Origin: G038396625 sp038396625
GTDB lineage: Bacteria > Bacillota > Clostridia > Peptostreptococcales > Thermotaleaceae
Reading direction: 5' to 3'
Assembly: GCA_038396625.1 (NCBI GenBank)
Contig: CP121688.1
Location: 1,116,001 to 1,180,000, forward strand
Length of the DNA: 64,000 nucleotides
The translations under genes and the position numbers were made by a program. Below are positions 42,709-51,040 of the stretch, piece by piece; within the stretch, counting starts at the first letter, position 1, and every line of letters begins with the position of its first letter. The notes under the pieces are model-generated. The model was not told where the DNA came from. It saw nothing but the letters and a program-made list of their open reading frames with translations, and ran no database searches.

Positions 42709-43419
42709 ATGAATCAAGAAGCTATAATACGAGTAGAGAACATCAATAAATGCTATAAGATGGGGGAAGTGACTGTCAATGCCTTATCGTCTGTAAATGT
42801 TCAGTTATATAAAGGGGAATTTGTAGTGATTTTAGGACCTAGTGGTTCAGGTAAGAGTACATTGTTAAATATGATAGGCGGAATGGATTCACCTACAGAA
42901 GGAAGAATCTTTGTTCAAGAAGAAGAAATCACAAACTATACAGATAAGCAATTGACACAATATAGAAGGGATAAGATCGGTTTTGTATTTCAGTTTTATA
43001 ACCTTATGGCGAATTTAACGGCCCGTGAAAATGTTGAACTGGCTACAGAAATTTGTAAACATGCCCTAGATGTAGATGAAATTTTGACAGAAGTAGGGTT
43101 AGAAGACCGAAAAGCGCATTTTCCTGCTCAAATGAGTGGTGGGGAACAGCAAAGAGTTGCAATTGCAAGAGCAGTGGCAAAAAATCCTTTGTTGCTGCTA
43201 TGTGATGAACCTACAGGGGCATTAGATTTTGAAACAGGTATTATGATTTTATCTTTACTTCGAAAAATCAATAGAATGTTTCATAAAACAGTTGTTATTA
43301 TTACCCATAATATGGCTATTGGAGATATGGCTGATCGTGTAATCAAAATGAGAAGCGGTCAAATTGTTGAAACAAAAACCAATAACAATCCCATTGCACC
43401 TGAAAGGATTGAATGGTAA
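42709..43419 (+). CDS. ABC transporter ATP-binding protein, MacB/LolD type
   Basis: A 236-residue ATPase: Walker A GPSGSGKST, Q-loop FQFYNLM, signature MSGGEQQRVAIARA, Walker B LLLLCDEPTGALD, H-loop ITHN. The class drives FtsX-like permeases that export peptides, lipoproteins or antibiotics. ATG 42709 lies four bases behind ACGAGGTG; the longer reading from 42667 has no site. The stop overlaps the permease start. First gene of a three-gene export operon. Confidence 0.93.
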   Translation: MNQEAIIRVENINKCYKMGEVTVNALSSVNVQLYKGEFVVILGPSGSGKSTLLNMIGGMDSPTEGRIFVQEEEITNYTDKQLTQYRRDKIGFVFQFYNLMANLTARENVELATEICKHALDVDEILTEVGLEDRKAHFPAQMSGGEQQRVAIARAVAKNPLLLLCDEPTGALDFETGIMILSLLRKINRMFHKTVVIITHNMAIGDMADRVIKMRSGQIVETKTNNNPIAPERIEW

Positions 43420-45770
43420 TGAGAAAATTAGATCTTAGGCTCTTACGATTAATAAAGTATACCAAAGGTCAATTTTTATCCGTAATTATGGTGGTGGTTC
43501 TGGCTTTGTGTATTTATGTTTCCTTTAGCATGACAGCCATGAATTTGAAAAATACGGTAAACTACTATTACAATCTTACGAATTTTGCAGACATATCCAT
43601 ACAGATACTCAAAATTTCTCAAGGGGAGATAGAGAAATTAAACAACATAGAGGGAATTGCACAGGCTCAAGGCAGGATCCGATTTGAAGTACCTTTACAG
43701 GTTGCAGATCTCCATGAAAAAGTAAAGATAAGAATTATTTCCATTCCTCAAAAGAAACAGGAAATCAATAAATTATATATGCTTAAAGGAAATCCAGTGA
43801 AGCATCAATTACAGGGAATTGTATTGCTTGAACAGTTTGCTAATGCAAGAGGGATAAAGATTGGAGATCAAATTACTCCTTATATAAACGGCAGGCGTTA
43901 TACTTTAGATGTTATAGGAATCGCTGCAAGTGCAGAATATGTTTATCTAATGGAAAATGAGCAAAGTCTCCTGCCAGCACCAGAAAAATTTGGTATCGTG
44001 TACGTAACAGAAGCATTTGCGCAATCAATTTATGGATATAAAGGAAGCTATAATGAAATATTGATAAAAGTAAAAGATCAAAGGAAAATAGATCAGATCA
44101 TAAAAGAAGTAGAGAAACGATTAGATAAATATGGCGTTCAGCGAATTATTGAAAGAAAAGATCAATTAAGCAACCGAATGCTTATAGAGGAAATTAAACA
44201 ATTGGAAAAAACATCTACTGTTGTGCCAATCCTATTTCTTGCAGTTGCTGCTTTTATTCTTTACATGATGCTACATAGAATGGTAAAAAATGATCGAATC
44301 AATATTGGTATATTAAAAGCATTAGGTTATAGCAATAGGGCAATTCTCTTGCATTATATCAAATATACTTTACTAATTGGAATTGTAGGCGCTATATTAG
44401 GAATACTAGGTGGGATTTTTCTATCGGGTATGTTAGCAAATCTATATATTCAATACTATAATATCCCAATATTAAAACTAGACATTTATTATGATTATAT
44501 TTTTTATGCGATTGGATTAACGGGGGCATTTTGTGTGCTATCAGGAGTACTGGGTGCCAAAGCGGTGCTGCAGATTATGCCTGCGGATGCTATGAGACCG
44601 GAAACTCCTAAGATGGGAGGAAGAATATTTTTAGAGAAGATACTATTTTTATGGCAGCGCATAAGCTTTAGTTGGAAGATTGTGATTAGAAATATTGTAA
44701 GAAGAAAGAAGCGATTTGTTTTTCTTGTGCTGGGGATTGCTTTGACCTATGGGATTAATACAGTACCGATATTTCAACAGGATGCAATGCTGTCTATGTT
44801 TTCATTACACTATGGAAGCTTTCAAAAAATGGATTACACCATTGATTTTTCTCATCCAATGAACCGTAGGGCAATGAAGGAGCTAAAACATATTGTTGAA
44901 ATAGATACAATAGAACCCAAACTAGAATATCCCTTTGAGCTGAGCAATGGATGGCGAAAGAAAGTTGTCAATATTGTAGGAATTCCTTATAATACAGAAT
45001 TTTATGCTTTCGAAGATATTACAAAGAGACGAATCCATCTGCCTCAAAAAGGCATAGTACTTACAGAAGGTCTGGCAAAAAAGCTGAAGGTTAGACAAGG
45101 AGATTTTATTAAGATTAAGAATTTTATTCCTGGAAAAGAGGATATAAAGGTAGAAGTAAAAGGAGTAGTTAAGCAATATTTAGGAATTAATGCTTACATG
45201 CATATCGGAACCATGGATAAGCTTTTAGCAGAAAAAGGGATGATCACAGGAGCAGCTATTACTTCAAAAGACGATGTAGTGCAAAAACTAAAGAATATTA
45301 AAAATATCTCTTCTGTACAATCAGTAGAAGATATGGAAAATAGCTTTTTACAGTTTTTGGATTCTGTGATGGCGGCAACGGGAATATTAATGCTGTTTGG
45401 AGGGGTTTTAGGTTTTGCCATTGTATATAATGCTACCATCATTAGTATCTCTGAAAGAACCATGGAATTTTCTTCTTTGAGGGTAATGGGATTTGATAAA
45501 AAAGAAATTTTTCATATGATTACAAAAGAAAATCTAATTATGACGTTGACTGGAATTGTCATAGGCATACCCATTGGTTGGGTGATGTGTAATGGAATTG
45601 CTCACGCCTTTAATACAGAAATCTATACTATTCCTGTAATTTTGACACCAAGGACATTTATTATATCTGCTATTACTACCCTTGGTTTTGTCATAATCGC
45701 GCAATTAGCGACCTTAAAAAAAATCTATCATCTCAATTTTATTGACGCACTAAAAAACCGTATTTCCTAG
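43413..45770 (+). CDS. FtsX-like ABC transporter permease
   Basis: A 785-residue permease with an N-terminal helix, a large outer domain, two three-helix FtsX blocks (about 280-400 and 655-780) and a second outer domain between them. The FtsX signature is visible as IGILKALGYSNRAILLHYI and FSSLRVMGFDKKEIFHMI. It works with the ATPase before it and the adaptor after it. ATG 43413 overlaps the ATPase stop; ATG 43419 (MRKLDLRLL) has better spacing from GAAAGGA and may be the true start. Confidence 0.92.
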   Translation: MVMRKLDLRLLRLIKYTKGQFLSVIMVVVLALCIYVSFSMTAMNLKNTVNYYYNLTNFADISIQILKISQGEIEKLNNIEGIAQAQGRIRFEVPLQVADLHEKVKIRIISIPQKKQEINKLYMLKGNPVKHQLQGIVLLEQFANARGIKIGDQITPYINGRRYTLDVIGIAASAEYVYLMENEQSLLPAPEKFGIVYVTEAFAQSIYGYKGSYNEILIKVKDQRKIDQIIKEVEKRLDKYGVQRIIERKDQLSNRMLIEEIKQLEKTSTVVPILFLAVAAFILYMMLHRMVKNDRINIGILKALGYSNRAILLHYIKYTLLIGIVGAILGILGGIFLSGMLANLYIQYYNIPILKLDIYYDYIFYAIGLTGAFCVLSGVLGAKAVLQIMPADAMRPETPKMGGRIFLEKILFLWQRISFSWKIVIRNIVRRKKRFVFLVLGIALTYGINTVPIFQQDAMLSMFSLHYGSFQKMDYTIDFSHPMNRRAMKELKHIVEIDTIEPKLEYPFELSNGWRKKVVNIVGIPYNTEFYAFEDITKRRIHLPQKGIVLTEGLAKKLKVRQGDFIKIKNFIPGKEDIKVEVKGVVKQYLGINAYMHIGTMDKLLAEKGMITGAAITSKDDVVQKLKNIKNISSVQSVEDMENSFLQFLDSVMAATGILMLFGGVLGFAIVYNATIISISERTMEFSSLRVMGFDKKEIFHMITKENLIMTLTGIVIGIPIGWVMCNGIAHAFNTEIYTIPVILTPRTFIISAITTLGFVIIAQLATLKKIYHLNFIDALKNRIS

Positions 45771-45785
45771 AAAGGGTGAATCATC

Positions 45786-47000
45786 ATGAAAAAAAAGTTT
45801 ATATGGATAGGTGCGGTTGTACTGAGTTTGCTATTGATCATATATCTTTTAGGTAATATGAATAAAGAAATCCAGGTAGAACTTTTTCAAGTAACAAGAG
45901 GAGCGGTAAGCAAATATATTGAGGAAGTAGCGACGATAAAAAGTGAGAACACGAGAAAGATATATGCAAAAAACTCGGGCACAGCTTCTAAAATCATGGT
46001 AGCGGTAGGAGAACAGGTGGAAAAAGGGGAACTGCTAGCTGTGATAGATGGGGATAGCTTGTATAAAGAAAGAGATGCTTTAGAAGCAGAAAAAATGGCA
46101 TTGTCTGCTCAATATGATGAACGCATGGAAAAATTAGAAACAGAAGAGAAAAAGGCATTAATCCAATGGGAGGAAGCCAAACGCAAAGAAGCCAGTGCTA
46201 AAAAACTTTATGAAGAAGGCGTAATCAGTGAGGATGCCTATAAAAAAGCCTTGGCAGAACGCAAACTCCAAGAAGCAAACGTAGAAAGCATTCAAAAAAA
46301 TTTGCAGGCATGGACGAAAGGGACTCGTAATAGCATAAAAAAGCAGCAGGAGGCACAGCGTCGAGAAATTCAATCCCAAATGGATATTTTAGATGAGAAA
46401 ATAGCGGATTTGTCTATTACAGCACCTATAGATGGAAAAATATTTACAAAGTATATTGAAGAAGGAAGCTATATTCAGCCGGGAATGGAAATCATTGAGA
46501 TTGGAGATGCCAATCAGCTTTATATGGAAAGTGAAATTTTGGTTAGTGAGGTAGGCAATATCCAAGAGGGCGATGAAGTAAAAATTACCAATGAAGATTT
46601 AGACATAGAATCCTTAAGGGGAACTGTAAGAAAAATACATCCCCGTGCATTTACTAAAATGTCTGATTTAGGTATTGAGCAGAAAAGAGTTATTGTCGAG
46701 ATTGACTTTGAACAGGGGACAGCAAAACTTAAGCCTGGTTATGATATGGATATAAAGATCCTTACGAACCGAATGGAAGATGTCTTATTCATACCTGAGG
46801 ACGCTATATTTGACTATCATGAAGATACTTATGTATTTATCAATGAAAATGGCATTGCGAAGCTTAGAAAAATTCAAAAGGGAATGGAAGGCATCGATAA
46901 TGTAGAAATAAAAAAAGGACTTATCGAAGGAGACATGGTAATTTTATCTCCTAATGAAGATCTAAAAGAAGGAATGAAAGTAAATCAACGCGTTCAGTGA
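45786..47000 (+). CDS. HlyD/MacA-like efflux adaptor protein
   Basis: A 404-residue protein: one N-terminal anchor (FIWIGAVVLSLLLIIYLLG), a lipoyl-like barrel split around a long coiled-coil hairpin (about 85-215, rich in E, K and A), and a beta-barrel C-terminal part with DLSITAPIDGKIFTKYIEEG. It links the permease to the surface of this single-membrane cell. Fifteen bases after the permease gene; a terminator overlaps its stop. Confidence 0.9.
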   Translation: MKKKFIWIGAVVLSLLLIIYLLGNMNKEIQVELFQVTRGAVSKYIEEVATIKSENTRKIYAKNSGTASKIMVAVGEQVEKGELLAVIDGDSLYKERDALEAEKMALSAQYDERMEKLETEEKKALIQWEEAKRKEASAKKLYEEGVISEDAYKKALAERKLQEANVESIQKNLQAWTKGTRNSIKKQQEAQRREIQSQMDILDEKIADLSITAPIDGKIFTKYIEEGSYIQPGMEIIEIGDANQLYMESEILVSEVGNIQEGDEVKITNEDLDIESLRGTVRKIHPRAFTKMSDLGIEQKRVIVEIDFEQGTAKLKPGYDMDIKILTNRMEDVLFIPEDAIFDYHEDTYVFINENGIAKLRKIQKGMEGIDNVEIKKGLIEGDMVILSPNEDLKEGMKVNQRVQ

Positions 47001-47020
47001 CACTGGACGCGTTGATTTAT
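46982..47020 (+). terminator. Terminator of the ABC export operon
   Basis: AAATCAACGCGT and ACGCGTTGATTT pair, with a CAG/CTG inner stem, over the TGA stop of the adaptor gene. Confidence 0.85.
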
Positions 47021-47044
47021 TGGATATGGCTACATTTTATCTAT

Positions 47045-47690
47045 TTAATAGGCTTCAGCAGTTCTTTCCATCGTTGTTGCATATTCAATAATTTCATCTC
47101 TTGACATTTCTGAAATACCTAGTTTATCTAAATTGTATCCATCTTCTATATAGTTTTTGTCATGTAGTGCAGATGCTAAATTTATACATATATCAAGCAA
47201 AGGTGCTTCAAGTCCTACTTTTTCAGCCAATATAGAAGCATTAAGGAAAGATGGTCAAGGATGCATCACTGCATTTAGATTAGACAAGCTGGTTTCCAAT
47301 ACATTTTTTGCACCAATGATTTGAGAGAAAGCTTGACTTAATTTCCCTACTATCTCCTCGGTTTTATTGGATGGAAATGCTGTCACTTTAAGCTGAAATA
47401 GACGCGGTTCCAGGTTTACAAGCATAAAGCAGGGATAAAGCTTCCGCAATAACAACATCTGCTGTACATCCTTCATCATCAAATGTTTTTCTAAATTCTA
47501 AAGCTCCAAGGGTTGCACCTGGATGTATAAAGATGACTTGCCCATCTTTTAAATGTGGAGCTAAGTTCTTAGCGATGGCTTTATGTGCTAATGCTGGAGC
47601 CACTACCATAATGATGTCAGCATCTAAAACAGCTTCCTTAATGTCGATGGTAGCAAGCTCTACCTTGCTAACGATTGTTGCTTTAGATGT
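47045..47690 (-). pseudogene. Decayed NAD/NADP octopine/nopaline dehydrogenase-type gene
   Basis: Three pieces of one protein in order on the minus strand. The N-side piece reads KEAVLDADIIMVVAPALAHK and FIHPGATLGALEF. A frameshift near 47400 leads to VTAFPSNKTEEIVGKLSQAF and VLETSLSNLNAVMHP. An in-frame TGA (near 47250) and an internal deletion are followed by the C-terminal LAEKVGLEAPLLDICINLAS and MSRDEIIEYATT. The first ~70 residues of the Rossmann domain and the start codon are missing. Opine dehydrogenases join an amino acid to a 2-oxo acid. Cannot make a working enzyme. The right limit is approximate. Confidence 0.85.
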
Positions 47691-48155
47691 AATTTTACTT
47701 GTTGTTTTATTAATGTTCAGTATACCGTTACCCTACTGTTTTGGAGGGGCACTGGTTTTTATGGCGATTTTTGGTGGTGCTTCGATGAAGAGTATGATGC
47801 TATGGGGCTTTAATCAAATGATCAGTCCAGTTTTGGTAGCCAGTCCATTATTCATATTAGCTGGTATGATTATGGGAAGTAGTGGTATCGCGAAACATCT
47901 CTTAAATTTTGCAGATATCATCGTTGGAAAAATCAAAGGAGGAATAAGTGTTGTTGCAGTTATAACTTGTGAAAGGCGAACAACTGAAACAAATCGTAAA
48001 TGAATCAGCAACTTCTATAGATGCAATTATGACGATGATTTTATTTACTTTGATGCTGAGTCAAACATATGTGTTACTACAAGTACCGCAAGTACTAATT
48101 GAAATATTATTTAATGTAACAACCAATAAAGTAATCTTGTTAATAATGAAAGTAT
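47660..48155 (+). pseudogene. Decayed TRAP transporter large permease (DctM) gene
   Basis: On the plus strand the N-terminal ~100 residues of a DctM-type permease read LLTIVALDVILLVVLL, FGGALVFMAIFGGASMKS, SPLFILAGMIMGSSGIAKHL, KIKGGISVVAV. They then jump, across a deletion and frame change near 47970, to a mid-gene piece SATSIDAIMTMILFTLMLSQ and TYVLLQVPQVLIEILFNVTT. The C-terminal portion, the small permease and the solute-binding protein are all missing. No start codon or ribosome binding site is left, since the left end runs into the opposing dehydrogenase remnant. Confidence 0.85.
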
Positions 48156-48160
48156 TGCAT

Positions 48161-48206
48161 AAAAAACCATATGGTTATCTAAAAGATAACCATATGGTTT
48201 TTTTGT
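48161..48206. terminator. Bidirectional terminator
   Basis: AAAAAACCATATGGTTATCT and its complement pair around four bases and lead into seven Ts. It closes the pseudogene zone and serves brnQ on the other strand. Confidence 0.9.
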
Positions 48207-48228
48207 ATTTGAAAAGCAAAACGTCATT

Positions 48229-49518
48229 CTATGATGTGATCCCTTTTTTCTTTATAAGCATCATCATGAGAAGGGAACCGACAATCGCTGGGGTAATCCA
48301 AGCAAATCCCTGTCTAGCGAGTGGAAATGTTTCAATGATATTTGTAACCGCAGAAATCTCTATTCCTAAAGTGGCTAGCGCATCAAACAAACTGACAAAT
48401 AATGCGCCGAATACAGCACCTGTATAGGCTGCTTTATTGGGAATATATTGATCAAACAAATTCATTACAATTAAAAGAATGGCTATTGGATATACCGTAA
48501 CTAATAAAGGCACTGAAAACTTTACAATCGTATTTACACCAAAATTTGATACTATGGCACTAAATACAGTAATCGCAGTAACGGTGGTTTTGTAAGGGAA
48601 AGATCCTTTTGAAAGATGGTGAAAAAATTCACCAACTGTAGCGGTCAGTCCTACAGCAGTGGTTAAACAAGCCAAAGATACGGCGATGCCAATAGATATC
48701 TTGCCTACGCTTCCCAATATTCTGTTGGTTATAGATATCGTTAAATCTGTTTTTGCCATATCCATAGGGAAAACACTACTACCTGTAGCCCCTAAATACA
48801 TAAGCCCTCCATAAACAGCAGCTAATCCAAGTGCGGCAATGACCCCTGCCTGTATTGTTACTTTGATTTGTTCCTGTCTTTTTTGATAACCCTTTGCGAT
48901 TAATGAATTGATAACAATTCCTGCAAGGACGATAGAAGCGAGGGCATCCATGGTTTGATAACCTTCTGTAAATCCAATAGTAAATGGATTGGCGAGACCA
49001 TTGTCAATCGGTGTTCCTATAGGACTAACAATGCCTTTATAAATCACAAAAAATAAAGTAACAAGTAAAGCTGGTGTAAGAATCTTACCAATTCTATCAA
49101 CAATACTTGAAGGTTTCAGAACAAAAAATAAAGTAATTGAAAAATAAATAATAGATACAATCCATGGACTTAGGCTAGGAAATAAAGGCTTTATACCCAT
49201 CTCAAAAGTAGTGGCTCCTGTGCGCGGTATTGCTAAAAGGGGACCAATAGCTAGCATAATAATCGTTCCCAATACTTTACTAAAGGTAGGGCTCACTTTA
49301 TCTGCCAAATCGTTCAATGTGCTACCTACTTTAGATACTGAAATAATACCTAGTAAGGGCATGCCTACACCTGTGAGTAAAAATCCAATTAAAGCTAGGG
49401 GCCAGCTTTTACCTGCCATAACACCAAGTGACGGTGGGAAGATTAAATTTCCTGCACCAAAAAACATAGCAAACAAGGCAAAGCCAACGATAAATACATC
49501 TTTTCGTTTTTGATTCAT
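48229..49518 (-). CDS. brnQ: Branched-chain amino acid:cation symporter (LIVCS family)
   Basis: A 429-residue membrane protein with about 12 helices. The start DVFIVGFALFAMFFGAGNLI and FPPSLGVMAGKSW are the BrnQ signature. It takes up leucine, isoleucine and valine with Na+ or H+. ATG 49518 lies eight bases after AAAGGAG; ATG 49524 is only two bases away from it. A 16-base palindrome (TACGAAA-TT-TTTCGTA, 49604-49619) about 90 bases upstream may be an operator. No T-box was seen. Confidence 0.93.
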   Translation of the reverse strand: MNQKRKDVFIVGFALFAMFFGAGNLIFPPSLGVMAGKSWPLALIGFLLTGVGMPLLGIISVSKVGSTLNDLADKVSPTFSKVLGTIIMLAIGPLLAIPRTGATTFEMGIKPLFPSLSPWIVSIIYFSITLFFVLKPSSIVDRIGKILTPALLVTLFFVIYKGIVSPIGTPIDNGLANPFTIGFTEGYQTMDALASIVLAGIVINSLIAKGYQKRQEQIKVTIQAGVIAALGLAAVYGGLMYLGATGSSVFPMDMAKTDLTISITNRILGSVGKISIGIAVSLACLTTAVGLTATVGEFFHHLSKGSFPYKTTVTAITVFSAIVSNFGVNTIVKFSVPLLVTVYPIAILLIVMNLFDQYIPNKAAYTGAVFGALFVSLFDALATLGIEISAVTNIIETFPLARQGFAWITPAIVGSLLMMMLIKKKGITS

Positions 49519-49603
49519 AAACATAACTCCTTTATTGTAGAATATAGTAAATTTTTTGACACATAAGATTGAAGAATATGAAAAATTCACCAAGAAGAGA
49601 CAA

Positions 49604-49619
49604 TACGAAATTTTTCGTA
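49604..49619. promoter_or_regulatory. Palindrome upstream of brnQ
   Basis: TACGAAA and TTTCGTA separated by TT. It fits a dimeric repressor site upstream of the brnQ start; no specific regulator can be named. Confidence 0.35.
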
Positions 49620-49739
49620 CTGTTGAAAGAATTATCCCTATTATTGAAATTGAAAGAAAATAATTTGCACACTTGAAAAAAATGATACCATGAATGTCGA
49701 AAAAAGTCAAAAATTATTTTTTTCCAACAATGGGAAAAT

Positions 49740-49785
49740 AATAAAAACGATAAACCAATGATATGGGGTTTATCGTTTTTATGGT
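49740..49785. terminator. Terminator of the 116-residue hypothetical gene
   Basis: AAAACGATAAACC and GGTTTATCGTTTT pair around nine bases; T runs on both strands, and the minus-strand gene ends 35 bases away. Confidence 0.85.
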
Positions 49786-49818
49786 GAAAATTTATTGTGA
49801 AAACAATTTTTCATACAA

Positions 49819-50169
49819 TTAATGTGGCAGTCTGTTATTCTCTAGGATTCTTTTATAAAGAGGATTATCTCCCATATATTTTTCTAAATAATTCACCAAT
49901 TGGTCTGGTTGTGTTCCGGCATACTCAAGCATCTTATCAGCAATATAATCAATGACCTCAGGTTCTTCGCACTCAGCGATTACTTCAAAGATTTCAGAAA
50001 TATGCTGTGCCAACACTGCATCAAAACGATTGTTTTGTTGATAATGCTTATCAGGAACAATATTGTTTTCAGCCATCGTGTGAATAGCATCACATAGAAT
50101 CCAGCCCGTACCTTCCACTGCTTTTAGCAGATTGTGATAATGCTTTTTGTTGTCTATTTCATGTTGCAT
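49819..50169 (-). CDS. Hypothetical 116-residue soluble protein
   Basis: Not recognised. The protein is acidic and helical, with no signal peptide: KKHYHNLLKAVEGTGWILCD, then SEIFEVIAECEEPEVIDYIA. AGAGGGG lies before the ATG, and a terminator follows, so expression is likely. It follows the CAP lipoprotein gene on the same strand at a distance of only 15 bases, hence probably co-transcribed with it. Confidence 0.65.
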   Translation of the reverse strand: MQHEIDNKKHYHNLLKAVEGTGWILCDAIHTMAENNIVPDKHYQQNNRFDAVLAQHISEIFEVIAECEEPEVIDYIADKMLEYAGTQPDQLVNYLEKYMGDNPLYKRILENNRLPH

Positions 50170-50184
50170 CCAAAAGCCCCTCTC

Positions 50185-50919
50185 TTATCGGCCTACAAAC
50201 ATCTGGGTACACATTTTACCATATTTAGAACCTTCTTTTATGCCAATACCGATATGCGTAAAATTAGGATTCAAAATATTTTTTCTGTGCCCCTCAGAAT
50301 TCATTAAGGATTCATGGGCATTTTGTACAGATGGATTACCCGCTAGATTTTCGCCAGCATAAATATAACTGACACCAAATTTTTTCAACATATCAAAAGG
50401 GCTTCCATAGGTAGGTGAATTATGACTAAAATAGTTCTTATCAATCATATCTTGAGATTTTAGTCTTGCTACCTTTGTAATTTCCATATCTGCCTTTAAA
50501 GGATTTAAACCGTTTTTGGTTCTTTCTCCATTTAAAAGACGCAGCATTTCTTCTTCGTTGGGGGTCAATTTTGCAATATTTGCTTCTTGATTTGTAAGTT
50601 TTGGTGCTTCTACATGGGGCTGTACTTGTGCTGGGTCTACTGCACCTACTTCTCCTTCATCAGTTTGTACGACATACCAATTTCCTAATTCCCCAACAAC
50701 ATCATAAACTTTTCCCTTAGGGAGTTGTTCAACGACAGGGTATTGTGCCCCTTGCCCTGAGCGGCAGGAAGCGTTGTCTGTGGTCACCTTTACCTGCTTT
50801 ACATCGCCTTTTTTGAAGATGGATGAAGCCATTGGTGTGGTTCTAGGTTTCTGTTGGGGTGTCGTACAGGCTGTTAATGCTAATGTTAATACAATGATTA
50901 TGGAAAATATTTTTTTCAT
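50185..50919 (-). CDS. CAP-domain (YkwD-like) lipoprotein with SH3b domain
   Basis: A 244-residue exported protein: signal peptide with lipobox LTAC (Cys 18), an SH3b cell-wall-binding domain (about 48-105, ASCRSGQGAQYPVVEQLPKG) and a CAP/SCP domain (about 120-244) with YFSHNSPTYGSPFDMLK, YAGENLAGNP and SEGHRKNILNPNFTHIGIG. Such proteins are common on spore coats and clostridial surfaces; the activity is unknown. GAGGTG precedes the ATG. Confidence 0.88.
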   Translation of the reverse strand: MKKIFSIIIVLTLALTACTTPQQKPRTTPMASSIFKKGDVKQVKVTTDNASCRSGQGAQYPVVEQLPKGKVYDVVGELGNWYVVQTDEGEVGAVDPAQVQPHVEAPKLTNQEANIAKLTPNEEEMLRLLNGERTKNGLNPLKADMEITKVARLKSQDMIDKNYFSHNSPTYGSPFDMLKKFGVSYIYAGENLAGNPSVQNAHESLMNSEGHRKNILNPNFTHIGIGIKEGSKYGKMCTQMFVGR

Positions 50920-51040
50920 TTTATCATCACCTCAATAATATTATTTCCCATATTTCCATAATCATTTATGCATATAACAGAAGCCATACATAAATATGTT
51001 GGAAAAAATGTAAAAATTTAAGCATAGAATATATCTACGC

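Noticed and set aside
49695..49701. TGTCGAA, a match to the Spo0A box, upstream of brnQ
   Set aside because: A single 7-base match in a long AT-rich gap is expected by chance; no supporting promoter arrangement.
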